NCBI GenBank assembly: GCA_964561785.1
Contig: CAZLRF010000012.1
Coordinates: 34,232 to 98,231, forward strand
Direction: 5' to 3'
Length of the DNA stretch: 64,000 nt
Source: DATBSL01 sp964561785
GTDB lineage: Bacteria; Acidobacteriota; Vicinamibacteria; Fen-336
Every line of letters begins with the position of its first letter. The stretch's first letter is position 1. Below are positions 17,456 through 26,581 of this stretch, one piece after another. Position numbers and translations under genes: made by a program. Below the pieces are notes generated by a model. The model searched no databases. It was given only the letters and a program-made list of their open reading frames with translations, and was not told the DNA's origin.

Positions 17456-19330
17456 CTAATCCCGCGGTCGTCGCACCGCGCCTCCGCCTCCGGCGGAGTG
17501 GCCGCCGCCCGAGCGGCCCCCGCTCGGTCGGGCGGAGCCGCCGCCCGACCAGCGCGTGTCGGAGGAGCCGCCGCTGCGGGCCTCGCCGCGGGGCGGCCGC
17601 GGCGGCACATCCCCCGGGCGGCCTTCCGCACGCGGCGCACGCTCTGCCCCGGACCCGCCTTCGAGGCGTGGGGCGCGGTAGGCGCCCGGGGGACGGCCCT
17701 CGGTGTCGCCGCGGGAGCGTTCGGCCCGTCCGGACGAGGGCGCCTGCGCACCCGACTCGCGGTGGCTACGCCACCAGCCGCCGAGGACGGTCTCGGTCCG
17801 CTCCGAGGCCTCACGGCGCTCCGCGCGCGGAGGCCGCTCGCTCGTCGTTCCGGCCGCGCCGGAGCCTCCGTCCGACCGCCGCGCCGACGGCGCCGTCCAG
17901 GGAGCGGGCCGGGGCCGCCCCGCGCCGGCCTCCGAGCCGTACGGCCGCGCCGTGCTGCGCTCCGTCTCGCTGCGGCGCGTCCCGTCGCGCCGCTCGGCGC
18001 CGAAGCGGGCGCCCTCCACCCCCGCCGGGGGCGAGCCGTACCCGCGCGTCCAGGGCGCGGGGATCGTGGTGCGATTGTCGACCCCCAGCTCGCGGACGAA
18101 GTCCCCGGGGCGCGGCCTTCGGCTGATGGCCCGCGGGGCGGCGTCGCTCTCGCGCAGCGCGAGACCGTCGCGCGTCGGGCGGTGGACCGGCGAGTCGGCC
18201 ACGCGGAGCAGGGCGGGGTCGTACGTCCCGGCGCCGAGTCGACGCCGGGCGACGTCGCGGTGGCCGAGGTCGCCCTGGCGGACGACGCTCCATCCGCTGT
18301 CGTACCCGTAACGGCCCCGCGGCACGGCGTGCCCGCGGTGGTGCCAGGGCGCGACCGGCCGGTTCCGCCAGCCGAGCGGGCACCAGCCCACGTAGCCCCC
18401 GCCCACCGCCCAGCTGACCCACCCGGGGCCCCAGGTGCGGCCGGGGATCCAGTACCAGCCGAAGGACACGGAGAGCCCCCAGCGCCCGTAGTGGAAGGGA
18501 GCCCACCCCCACGGGTCGTACGCAATCCAGGTCCAACCGTAGGGGGTCCAGGCCCAGCGCCCGTTCCAGTAGGGCTGCCAGCCCACCGCGACCCGGGGGA
18601 CCCAGACGTACCCCACGGAGGCCTCGTACCGCCACGATCCGTTCCGCTCGAACTCGCCCGCATAGGGGTCGAGCTCGTCCGGCAGGTACTCCGAGGAACG
18701 CACGGACCCGCCGTCCTCGGCCTCCCGTCGGGCGTCCCACCGCGCGAAGTCGTCCCGCTCGGAGAAGTCGAACCGACGCGGCTCCTCGGCCGGGGCGCCC
18801 CAGCGGGCGAAGGTCCGCTCGCCGGCGGCGAGGCGGGTGCGCTCGCGGCCGTCGTCGAGAACCGCCTCGCCGGAGGACACGGAGAGGCGCAGCTCGCCGG
18901 CCTCCACGTCCGCGCGCACGACCGCGCGGCCTCGCACCTCGACCGTGCCCGCTGGCGTCTCGATCTCGAAGCGGGCGGAGGAGACCCCGTACACCCGGAC
19001 GATGGCGCTGCCCGACCAGAGGCGAAGGACGATACGCTCCTGCGCGCCCTGCTCGTGGCCCGAGTAGTCGAGCTTGCTTCTGGCGTCGAGGCGAAGGACG
19101 GTGCCGTCGGGAAACTGGAACTCGGCGCGGCCCGCCGCGTCGGTGAAGACCCTGTCGCCGGGGAGGAAGGGAGTGTTGACGGCGGCCTCCTCGGTGCTCA
19201 CCTCGCTCGCCCGCTGGAGGCTGACCCCCGGCTCGACGAAGCGGAGCCGGCCGTGGCGGTAGCCGTCCTCGGCCGCGGCCAGCGAAGCGATCATCGTGAC
19301 GCCGACCGTCACAAGCGTTCGGGATCGCAT
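17456..19330 (-). CDS. FecR-domain/DUF6600 exported protein
   Basis: 624 residues from an ATG with GGAGGAG 8 nt upstream. After a signal peptide (about 1-20), residues 40-165 form a FecR-like beta domain (VNTPFLPGDRVFTDAAGRAEFQFPDG, RFEIETPAGTVEVRG). A middle part (about 225-330) is very rich in Trp, Tyr and Gly (YVWVPRVAVGWQPYW, GRWAWTPYGWTWI, WGWAPFHYGRW), the pattern of the DUF6600 repeat. The last 300 residues are a low-complexity Arg/Ser/Gly/Pro tail, probably disordered. No anti-sigma membrane segment or sigma factor is seen, so a classical FecR regulator is unlikely. The 160-bp stretch upstream holds no gene. Confidence 0.7.
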   Translation of the reverse strand: MRSRTLVTVGVTMIASLAAAEDGYRHGRLRFVEPGVSLQRASEVSTEEAAVNTPFLPGDRVFTDAAGRAEFQFPDGTVLRLDARSKLDYSGHEQGAQERIVLRLWSGSAIVRVYGVSSARFEIETPAGTVEVRGRAVVRADVEAGELRLSVSSGEAVLDDGRERTRLAAGERTFARWGAPAEEPRRFDFSERDDFARWDARREAEDGGSVRSSEYLPDELDPYAGEFERNGSWRYEASVGYVWVPRVAVGWQPYWNGRWAWTPYGWTWIAYDPWGWAPFHYGRWGLSVSFGWYWIPGRTWGPGWVSWAVGGGYVGWCPLGWRNRPVAPWHHRGHAVPRGRYGYDSGWSVVRQGDLGHRDVARRRLGAGTYDPALLRVADSPVHRPTRDGLALRESDAAPRAISRRPRPGDFVRELGVDNRTTIPAPWTRGYGSPPAGVEGARFGAERRDGTRRSETERSTARPYGSEAGAGRPRPAPWTAPSARRSDGGSGAAGTTSERPPRAERREASERTETVLGGWWRSHRESGAQAPSSGRAERSRGDTEGRPPGAYRAPRLEGGSGAERAPRAEGRPGDVPPRPPRGEARSGGSSDTRWSGGGSARPSGGRSGGGHSAGGGGAVRRPRD

Positions 19331-19493
19331 GGCGCGTCTCCTCCGGGAGCCGGCCCGGCTCCCACCGACCTTCCAAGCAAGCGTCGTGCCGAGGGGCGCA
19401 TCGTCCAAGTGGCCGCGGACCAGCATCTTGTCGTCCTGCGCCGGCTCCCGACTGTCCTTCGGGGAGAGCGCGTGCGTCCTCCGGTGGGATCAG

Positions 19494-19522
19494 TTGCCGG
19501 AGCCTCTCAACCCTGCTACCAT
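19494..19522 (+). promoter_or_regulatory. Promoter of tRNA-Leu
   Basis: TTGCCG (19494-19499), 17 bp, TACCAT (19517-19522); the predicted start is near 19529, about 10 nt before the mature tRNA. Confidence 0.65.
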
Positions 19523-19538
19523 CCGTCGTAACTCTGCT

Positions 19539-19625
19539 GCCGGAGTGGCGGAATTGGCAGACGCGCACGGTTCAGGGCCGTGTTGGCTTCGGCTAGTGTG
19601 GGTTCAAGTCCCACCTCCGGCACCA
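19539..19625 (+). tRNA. tRNA-Leu (CAG)
   Basis: 87 nt including encoded CCA. The acceptor stem GCCGGAG (19539-19545) pairs with CTCCGGC (19615-19621), followed by A and CCA. The anticodon stem CACGG/CCGTG encloses TTCAGGG, with anticodon CAG at 19573-19575. A long variable arm (TTGGCTTCGGCTAG) marks a class II tRNA, and the T arm has GGTTCAAGTCC. It reads CUG codons, which are abundant in this genome. rnr begins almost directly after it. Confidence 0.98.
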
Positions 19626-19687
19626 TCCTCATAACGGATTCCCCCATAGACGACGCGACCAGCCTCGAACGCCGGGCCCTCGACCTC

Positions 19688-21907
19688 GTGTCGGGGCTCG
19701 GCAAGCCCATGGCCGTGCGCGAGCTGGCGCACCGGCTCTCCCTCAACGCCGCGGGGCGCCGGGAGCTGAAGGCCGCCCTCCGCCGGCTCATCGCCGACGG
19801 GGCGCTCGTGAAGATCCGTGGGGCGCGGGTCGGGCTGCCCGACCGCATGAGCCTCGTGGTGGGCCGGCTCTCGTGCAGCCCCGCCGGGCACGGCTTCGTC
19901 GTGCCGGAGGCGCGCGGGGAGGGGCAGGCCGACCTCTTCGTGGCCGCGGTGAACATCCGCGAGGCCCTGCACGGGGACCGCGTCGTCGCGCGGGTCGAGC
20001 GGCGGGGGCCCAAGGGCCTCGAGGGCCGGATCATCCGCGTGCTCGAGCGGGCCACGCAGCGCATCGTCGGCCGCTACGAGGACGACGGCCGCTTCGGGGG
20101 CCGCGTCGTGCCCTTCGACCGGCGGCTGCTCCACGAGGTGTTCGTCCCCCCCGGGGAGGGGGGCGGGGCCCTCTCCGGGCAGATGGTCTCGGCCGAGATC
20201 ACGCGGCCTCCCACCGCCACGCGCAACCCGGTGGGGCGCGTCACGCAGGTCCTGGGGCGCCTCGAGGAACGCGGCGTCGACCTCGCGGTCATCCTCGCGA
20301 AATACGCTCTCCCGGACGCGTTCCCGGCGGAGGTCGAGGAGGAGGCGGCCCGCGTCGCGCGTCCGGTCTCGCCCGACGACACGCGAGGCCGCACCGACTT
20401 CCGGGGCTGGCTGACGGTCACGATCGACCCCGAGACCGCGCGGGACCACGACGACGCGGTCGGGATCGAGCGCCGCCCCGACGGAGGCTACCGCCTGGCC
20501 GTCCACATCGCCGACGTGGCCCACTACGTGCGCGAGGGGGGAGCGGTCGACCAGGAGGCCTACCTCCGCGGCACCTCCGTCTACTTCCCGGACCGGGTCG
20601 TGCCGATGCTGCCCCACGCCCTCTCGAGCGACGTGTGCAGCCTCGTCGAGGGCAAGGACCGCCTCACGCAGAGCGTGGTGATCGACCTCGACGCGCGGGG
20701 CCGGGTCGAGAGAACGGCCTTTCACGACGGCGTCATCCGGTCCGCCGCCCGGCTCTCGTACCAGCAGGCCCAGGCCATCGTGGACGGCGACGAGGCGCTG
20801 CGCGAGCGCTACGCCCCCCTCGTGCCCTCGCTCCTCGCGATGGACGAGCTCGCCCGGAGGATGCGGCGCCTTCGCCACGAGCGGGGCGCGCTCGACTTCG
20901 ACGTGCCCGAGCCGAAGCTCGTCCTCGACGACTCGGGGGAGATGGTCGGCATCGTGCGCCACGAGCGGACGGGCAGCATGCGGCTCGTCGAGGAGTTCAT
21001 GCTGGCCGCCAACGAGGCGGTGGCGGAGGAGCTCTCCCGCGCGGGGTCGGGCGCCCTGTACCGGATCCACGAGCAGCCCGATCCCGAGAAGATCGGAGAG
21101 CTCGCGGAGCTCGTGGCCTCCCTCGGCCACCGCCTGCCCGCCGGCGGCGACGAGGTGCGCCCCGAGCACCTCCAGCGGGTCCTCCGCGCGTTCGAGGGCC
21201 GCCCCGAGCAGAAGCTCGTCTCCTACCTGCTCCTGCGCACGATGAAGCTCGCCCGCTACCACGAGGAGAACCTGGGGCACTTCGGGCTCGCCACCCTGAT
21301 GTACGCGCACTTCACGAGCCCCATCCGCCGCTACCCCGACCTCGTCGTGCACCGGGCCCTGCGGGCCCTGCGGGCGGGACGGGACGCGGAGCGCGAGGCC
21401 TGGCTGCGGGAGAAGCTGCCGGCGATGGGCCTGCACCTCTCGGAGATGGAGCGCCGCGCGGCGGAGGCCGAGCGCGAGCTCGTCGAGTGGAAGAAGGTCC
21501 GCTTCATGGCTGGGCGGGTCGGGGAGACGTTCGCGGGGTACGTGACCGGCGTGCAGCCCTTCGGGCTCTTCGTGGAGCTCGAGGAGATCTACGTGCAGGG
21601 CCTCGTCCACGTCTCCTCGATGACCGACGACTACTACCGCTTCGACGAGAAGGCCCACCGGCTGCGGGGCGAGAACGCGGGGGCCGTGTACCGGCTGGGC
21701 GACCGGGTCGAGGTGCAGGTGGTCCGGGCCGACCTCGACCGGCGGCAGATCGACCTCGCCCTCGTGGACGTCCTCGCCCGGGCGCAGGGCCGTCCGACGG
21801 GTCACTCGCCCGCGGGCCGGCCCGCCCCCCGCCGGGGCCGGGCGACGGCCGGCGGGCCCGCGTCCCGGCAGCGCGAGGGGCCCTCCCCCCGTCGCCGGAA
21901 GAAGTGA
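19688..21907 (+). CDS. rnr: Ribonuclease R family 3'-5' exoribonuclease
   Basis: At least 739 residues. In order: winged-helix domain (SGLGKPMAVRELAHRLSL), cold-shock-like domains, RNB catalytic domain with the metal-binding cluster DPETARDHDDA and HIADVAHYV, S1 domain (GETFAGYVTGVQPFGLFVELEE...VHVSSM) and a basic Arg/Pro/Gly tail. It degrades structured RNA processively. The position given is the first standard start (GTG). The coding frame seems to extend back through TSLERRALDLV to an ATA at 19631, which would give ...TDSPIDDATS, yet no AUG, GUG or UUG exists there. The tRNA-Leu promoter may drive both. Confidence 0.92.
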   Translation: MSGLGKPMAVRELAHRLSLNAAGRRELKAALRRLIADGALVKIRGARVGLPDRMSLVVGRLSCSPAGHGFVVPEARGEGQADLFVAAVNIREALHGDRVVARVERRGPKGLEGRIIRVLERATQRIVGRYEDDGRFGGRVVPFDRRLLHEVFVPPGEGGGALSGQMVSAEITRPPTATRNPVGRVTQVLGRLEERGVDLAVILAKYALPDAFPAEVEEEAARVARPVSPDDTRGRTDFRGWLTVTIDPETARDHDDAVGIERRPDGGYRLAVHIADVAHYVREGGAVDQEAYLRGTSVYFPDRVVPMLPHALSSDVCSLVEGKDRLTQSVVIDLDARGRVERTAFHDGVIRSAARLSYQQAQAIVDGDEALRERYAPLVPSLLAMDELARRMRRLRHERGALDFDVPEPKLVLDDSGEMVGIVRHERTGSMRLVEEFMLAANEAVAEELSRAGSGALYRIHEQPDPEKIGELAELVASLGHRLPAGGDEVRPEHLQRVLRAFEGRPEQKLVSYLLLRTMKLARYHEENLGHFGLATLMYAHFTSPIRRYPDLVVHRALRALRAGRDAEREAWLREKLPAMGLHLSEMERRAAEAERELVEWKKVRFMAGRVGETFAGYVTGVQPFGLFVELEEIYVQGLVHVSSMTDDYYRFDEKAHRLRGENAGAVYRLGDRVEVQVVRADLDRRQIDLALVDVLARAQGRPTGHSPAGRPAPRRGRATAGGPASRQREGPSPRRRKK

Positions 21908-21911
21908 CAGT

Positions 21912-21931
21912 CGCGCGGTCGGCCCCGCGCG
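21912..21931 (+). terminator. Hairpin after rnr
   Basis: CGCGCGG - 6 nt - CCGCGCG, 7-bp GC stem starting 4 nt after the rnr stop and lacking a T-run. Confidence 0.45.
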
Positions 21932-21933
21932 CA

Positions 21934-21939
21934 TAGAAT
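21934..21939 (+). promoter_or_regulatory. -10 box for the duplicated small protein
   Basis: TAGAAT directly after the rnr hairpin; transcription would start near 21946, giving a leader of about 38 nt. The -35 is not recognisable. Confidence 0.3.
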
Positions 21940-21983
21940 AGACGGCCGAAGCCCCCTGACGGCCTTCGAGACGGAGCAACCCC

Positions 21984-22349
21984 GTGAGCACTGGTCCTTC
22001 GAAACCCCCCGCGCGCACCTCCGAGGCCCGGATGGTGTCCCTCAACCTCTCCGCGAAGGAGCTTGTCTTCCTCCAGAAGGTGACGCGACAGGAGTACCAC
22101 TTCATCACCGACGACGAGCAGCTCGCCCGGCTTCGGCTGCGCGACAAGCTCGTCGAGGCGGCCTTCGACCAGGAGCGCGGGCGGGTGGCCCTCAACCTCA
22201 CGCGCGACGAGCTGCTGTTCCTCATCAAGGTCGCCCGCGAGAACTACTCCTTCATCGCCCGGGCGGAGAAGGAGGCCCGGCTCGCCCTCGCCGCGAAGCT
22301 GCACAAGACCGCGGAATCGGTCTTCGGGGTGACGACCCGCGAGGACTGA
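21984..22349 (+). CDS. Uncharacterised 121-residue protein with internal duplication
   Basis: GTG start with GGAG upstream. The protein consists mainly of two tandem copies of a motif of about 45 residues. The first is V-S-L-N-L-S-A-K-E-L-V-F-L-Q-K-V-T-R-Q-E-Y-H-F-I (about 17-40) and the second VALNLTRDELLFLIKVAREN then YSFI (about 66-89), each followed by an amphipathic Arg/Leu-rich helix (ARLRLRDKLVEAA; ARLALAAKLHKTA). No signal peptide, membrane helix or catalytic motif is seen. It lies between rnr and selB, with selB starting about 8 bp later. I do not recognise the family; a small helical homodimer-like fold built from two repeats is the structural guess. Confidence 0.7.
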   Translation: MSTGPSKPPARTSEARMVSLNLSAKELVFLQKVTRQEYHFITDDEQLARLRLRDKLVEAAFDQERGRVALNLTRDELLFLIKVARENYSFIARAEKEARLALAAKLHKTAESVFGVTTRED

Positions 22350-22356
22350 CACGGCC

Positions 22357-24243
22357 CTGCGCTCCCTGATCGTCGGGACGGCCGGCCACATCGACCACGG
22401 CAAGAGCGCCCTCGTTCGTGCGCTGACCGGGACCGACCCCGATCGCCTCAAGGAGGAGAAGGAGCGGGGCATCACGATCGACCTCGGCTTCGCCCACTGC
22501 GAGCTCGGGCCGGGCGTCGTGGCCTCCTTCGTCGACGTGCCGGGCCACGAGCGCTTCGTGCGCCACATGCTGGCCGGGGCCCACGGGATCGACGCGGTCG
22601 TCCTCGTGGTCGCCGCCGACGAGTCGGTCATGCCCCAGACCCGTGAGCACTTCCACATCTGCCGGCTCCTCGGGGTGCCCCGCGGCCTCGTGGCCCTGAC
22701 GAAGTGCGACCTCGCCGACGAGCAGACGCAGGCGGTCGCGGAGATGGAGGTGCGCGATCTCGTGGCGGGCTCGTTCCTCGCGGGGCGGCCGGTGCTGCGC
22801 GTGTCGGCCCGAACCGGGGAGGGCCTTCCGCTCCTGCGCGAGGCCCTCCTCGCGCTCGCCCTCGACGCCCCGCAACGTTCGGCGGACGGCCTGCTGCGCC
22901 TGCCGGTGGACCGGGTCTTCTCGATGAGGGGCTTCGGCACGGTCGTGACGGGGACGCTCGTCGGCGGGGAGCTCCGCGCGGGCGAGGAGGTCGAGGCGCT
23001 CCCGTCGGGCCGGCGCGCCCGCGTCCGCGGCGTCCAGGTCCACGGCGAGGCGGTCGAGCGCGCGACGGCCGGCAGCCGCACGGCGGTGAACCTCTCCGGC
23101 CTCGAGAAGGACGAGCTGTCGCGGGGCGACGTCCTCGGTCGCCCGGGAACGCTCCGGGCGACCTCGATGGCCGACGTCGACCTCGTCCTGCTCCCGGGCG
23201 TGCGACCCCTCGCGGACGGGGCGAGGGTCAGGGTCCACGCGGCGAGCGCGGAGGTCCTCGCTCGCGTGCGGCTGCTCGAGACGGACGAGGTGCCCCCCGG
23301 GGGGCGGGCCCTCGCCCAGCTGCGCTTCGAGAGCCCGGCGGTCGCCGGCCGGGGGGACCGGCTCGTGCTGCGCTCGTACTCGCCGGCGGAGACGATCGGG
23401 GGCGCGGTCGTGGCCGACCCCTTGCCGCCCCGCCGCGGTCGCCGCGACGCCCCGGCCGCGGCGCGGATGCGTGATGCACCGTCTCTGGCCGCGGCCGCGA
23501 CGGCGGTCGCGGAGGAAGCGGGGGCCCGCGGGATCACCGTCCCGGACCTGGCGGCCCGGCTCACCGTTCCGGCCGCGGTGCTCGGCAAGGCCCTCGCGGG
23601 AGCCCCCGGGATCGTCGTCCTCGGCCAGGACCCGGCGGCGGCCGTCTCGCGCGCGGCGCTCGACCGCCTCGGCGCGGCGGTCCTGCCCCTTCTCCGCGCC
23701 TTCCACCGCGCGGAGCCCCTGCGGCCCGGCCTGCCCCGCGAGGAGCTGCGGGCGCGCGTGTTCTCGGAGGTACCGGGGCCCGTCTTCGAGCGGGTGCTGT
23801 CCGACCTCGCCTCCGCGGGCGAGGTCCGGATCGCCTCGGAAACAGTCGCCGCCGCCGGCCACGAGGTCCGCCTCTCGTCGGGAGAGTCGGAGGCCCGGGA
23901 CCTGCTCCTGGGCGAGGCGCTTCGGGCGGGCCTCGCCGGCGTGGAGCCGGCCGCTCTCGCCGGGCGGGCGAGCCTCGACGCGGGGCTGCTCGAGCGCCTC
24001 GCCCGGGTGCTCGTGGGCGAGGGCGCCCTCGGCCGGGTCGGCGACGGCCTCCTCGTGCACCGCGACCACCTCGAGGCCCTCAAGCAGCGCGTGCGCGAGC
24101 GCTTTCCGGCGGGGGCGAAGGTGGAGGTCGGGGCGTTCAAGGAGATGACCGGCCTCTCCCGCAAGTACGTGATCCCCCTGCTCGAGTACCTCGACCGCGA
24201 GAAGGTGACGCGGCGTGCGGGAAACGACCGCGTCGTGCTGTAG
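22357..24243 (+). CDS. selB: Selenocysteine-specific elongation factor SelB
   Basis: About 628 residues. The G-domain starts at once: IVGTAGHIDHGKS (G1, Lys16), GITIDLGF (G2), DVPGHERF (G3), TKCD (G4). EF-Tu-like domains II and III follow, then winged-helix repeats ending EVGAFKEMTGLSRKYVIPLLEYLD. SelB delivers Sec-tRNA to UGA codons bearing a SECIS. No standard start lies between an in-frame stop at 22330 and the P-loop. The length and GAGGA at 22341 support CTG at 22357 (LRSLIVGTAGH); the GTG at 22519 would remove the P-loop. No selA, selC, selD or obvious selenoprotein is in this window. Confidence 0.93.
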   Translation: MRSLIVGTAGHIDHGKSALVRALTGTDPDRLKEEKERGITIDLGFAHCELGPGVVASFVDVPGHERFVRHMLAGAHGIDAVVLVVAADESVMPQTREHFHICRLLGVPRGLVALTKCDLADEQTQAVAEMEVRDLVAGSFLAGRPVLRVSARTGEGLPLLREALLALALDAPQRSADGLLRLPVDRVFSMRGFGTVVTGTLVGGELRAGEEVEALPSGRRARVRGVQVHGEAVERATAGSRTAVNLSGLEKDELSRGDVLGRPGTLRATSMADVDLVLLPGVRPLADGARVRVHAASAEVLARVRLLETDEVPPGGRALAQLRFESPAVAGRGDRLVLRSYSPAETIGGAVVADPLPPRRGRRDAPAAARMRDAPSLAAAATAVAEEAGARGITVPDLAARLTVPAAVLGKALAGAPGIVVLGQDPAAAVSRAALDRLGAAVLPLLRAFHRAEPLRPGLPREELRARVFSEVPGPVFERVLSDLASAGEVRIASETVAAAGHEVRLSSGESEARDLLLGEALRAGLAGVEPAALAGRASLDAGLLERLARVLVGEGALGRVGDGLLVHRDHLEALKQRVRERFPAGAKVEVGAFKEMTGLSRKYVIPLLEYLDREKVTRRAGNDRVVL

Positions 24244-24246
24244 AAT
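24241..24246 (+). promoter_or_regulatory. -10 box before the PilZ gene
   Basis: TAGAAT, whose TAG is the selB stop codon, ends 9 nt before the PilZ ATG at 24256, so a leader of about 3 nt is expected. No clear -35. Confidence 0.35.
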
Positions 24247-24255
24247 CCGCCCGAG

Positions 24256-24636
24256 ATGTCGGTCCCGAAGAACGACGAGAAGCGGCGGGCCGGGGGCGCG
24301 ATCCGGGTGCCGTTCGTCAGGAGGTGCCAGCTCGACTACCCGGGCGGACAGTCCGACAGCGCCTTCATCGTGAACATCAACGTGCTCGGGGCCTACGTAG
24401 CCCACGAGGTCATGCCGCCGCTCGGCCGCGCGCTCGTGTTCCGCTTCCAGGCGCCGGGCAACGAGCGCGAGGTGAAGGTCGACGGCGTCGTGGCGTGGAC
24501 GAACCCCGAGCAGGAGCACCCCGTGCACAGCCTGCCTCCCGGCTTCGGCGTCGCCTTTCGTGCGCTGAGCGAGGAGGCGCGGGGAAGGATCGAGCAGGTG
24601 GTCTTCGACTACCTGGCGCGCCAGTCCGGGGACTGA
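24256..24636 (+). CDS. PilZ domain protein
   Basis: 126 residues forming a single PilZ domain. The RxxxR-like switch is IRVPFVRRCQLDY and the second motif is a variant of (D/N)xSxxG, here NINVLGAYV, followed by GRALVFRFQAPG and a final helix (LSEEARGRIEQVVFDYL). PilZ domains bind cyclic di-GMP, but the altered NxNxxG motif makes binding uncertain. It ends one base before the stop of the convergent MazF-like toxin. No Shine-Dalgarno is apparent, in line with the close -10 box. Confidence 0.8.
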   Translation: MSVPKNDEKRRAGGAIRVPFVRRCQLDYPGGQSDSAFIVNINVLGAYVAHEVMPPLGRALVFRFQAPGNEREVKVDGVVAWTNPEQEHPVHSLPPGFGVAFRALSEEARGRIEQVVFDYLARQSGD

Positions 24637-24957
24637 CTAGAAGTCCAGGGCGAACAGGAGGGCCTCTCGCACCTCGGCCATCCGCTGCGCGGAGAGTGTC
24701 GTCAGGAGCGCGCCGAGCCGGCCCCGGGCGACCGTCTGGACGTGATCCAGGTTCACGGCGCACGACTCCGGCATCCCGTCGTCCGGACCGAGCGGGACCT
24801 CGGAAGGGATGCCCCGCACCGATCTCGTGATGGGGGCGATCGTCGCCTCTCCGAGGTACCCGAGGACCGAGTCCCGGGTGAGGATGACGACCGGGCGCCT
24901 CTTGTCGGGCCGGGCGAACGCGTACCACCGGACCTCGCCGCGTCTCAGTCGGGCCAC
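24637..24957 (-). CDS. MazF/PemK-like toxin
   Basis: 106 residues. It starts at a GTG (24957) overlapping the antitoxin gene by 13 bp and ends next to the PilZ stop. The pattern is that of MazF endoribonucleases: RRGEVRWYAFARPDKRRPVVILTRD at the N-terminus, then TIAPITRSVRGIPSEVPL, SCAVNLDHVQTVARGRL and a final helix MAEVREALLFAL. The basic RRPVVIL strand and the T(R)S motif line the active site in the family. It would cleave mRNA at short sequences when free of antitoxin. The N-terminus is a little short compared with typical MazF. Confidence 0.85.
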   Translation of the reverse strand: MARLRRGEVRWYAFARPDKRRPVVILTRDSVLGYLGEATIAPITRSVRGIPSEVPLGPDDGMPESCAVNLDHVQTVARGRLGALLTTLSAQRMAEVREALLFALDF

Positions 24958-25175
24958 ACCTGCTCCTTCTCCCAGTCGTCGAACTCCCCGGGCCGGACGG
25001 GCTTCGCCTCGTAGCCCCGACGGTGGCGGCCCTCCTTCTCGATCGTGGCCAGGCGCGAGAGGGCGTCCCGCAGGGCGTCCCGGGTGAACGCGGAGCGGCT
25101 CTTGCCGAGCCTGCGTGCCGCGCTGTCCACGCGATCGACGAGCCGCTCGTCCAGGGTCATCTGCACGGTTCTCAT
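24945..25175 (-). CDS. Ribbon-helix-helix antitoxin
   Basis: 76 residues. The N-terminal RHH DNA-binding fold is RTVQMTLDERLVDRVDSAARRLGKSRSAFTRDALRDAL; the acidic and aromatic C-terminus (RPGEFDDWEKEQVWPD) would wrap the toxin. Arrangement and overlap with the MazF-like gene are those of a type II toxin-antitoxin operon. Palindromes just upstream, one of them inside the core promoter, are probable autoregulatory operators. It sits between pdhC and the toxin, on the same strand as the pdh operon but with its own promoter. Confidence 0.85.
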   Translation of the reverse strand: MRTVQMTLDERLVDRVDSAARRLGKSRSAFTRDALRDALSRLATIEKEGRHRRGYEAKPVRPGEFDDWEKEQVWPD

Positions 25176-25183
25176 GGGACGAG

Positions 25184-25217
25184 CGTATAGCCATTCGAAT
25201 GTGGATGCCAGTCCACA
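25184..25217 (-). promoter_or_regulatory. Antitoxin promoter with palindromic operators
   Basis: On the minus strand TATACG (25189-25184) ends 8 nt before the antitoxin ATG. The perfect 10-bp palindrome CATTCGAATG (25192-25201) fills the spacer, and an inverted repeat TGTGGA-6 nt-TCCACA (25200-25217) covers the -35 region. This fits repression by the RHH antitoxin or its complex. Confidence 0.5.
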
Positions 25218-25240
25218 GGAGTCGGAGTGCGTCTCGGGCT

Positions 25241-25257
25241 GCGCCGAGGGGCGGCGC
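25241..25257 (-). terminator. Hairpin after pdhC
   Basis: GCGCCG - 5 nt - CGGCGC, a 6-bp stem 4 nt downstream of the pdhC stop on the minus strand, without a T-run. Confidence 0.35.
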
Positions 25258-25261
25258 GCCG

Positions 25262-26577
<1,316 letters not shown>

Positions 26578-26581
<4 letters not shown>

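Noticed and set aside
19494..19625. Integration site at tRNA-Leu
   Set aside because: No integrase gene and no repeat of the tRNA 3' end was found in the window; the flanking genes are housekeeping.
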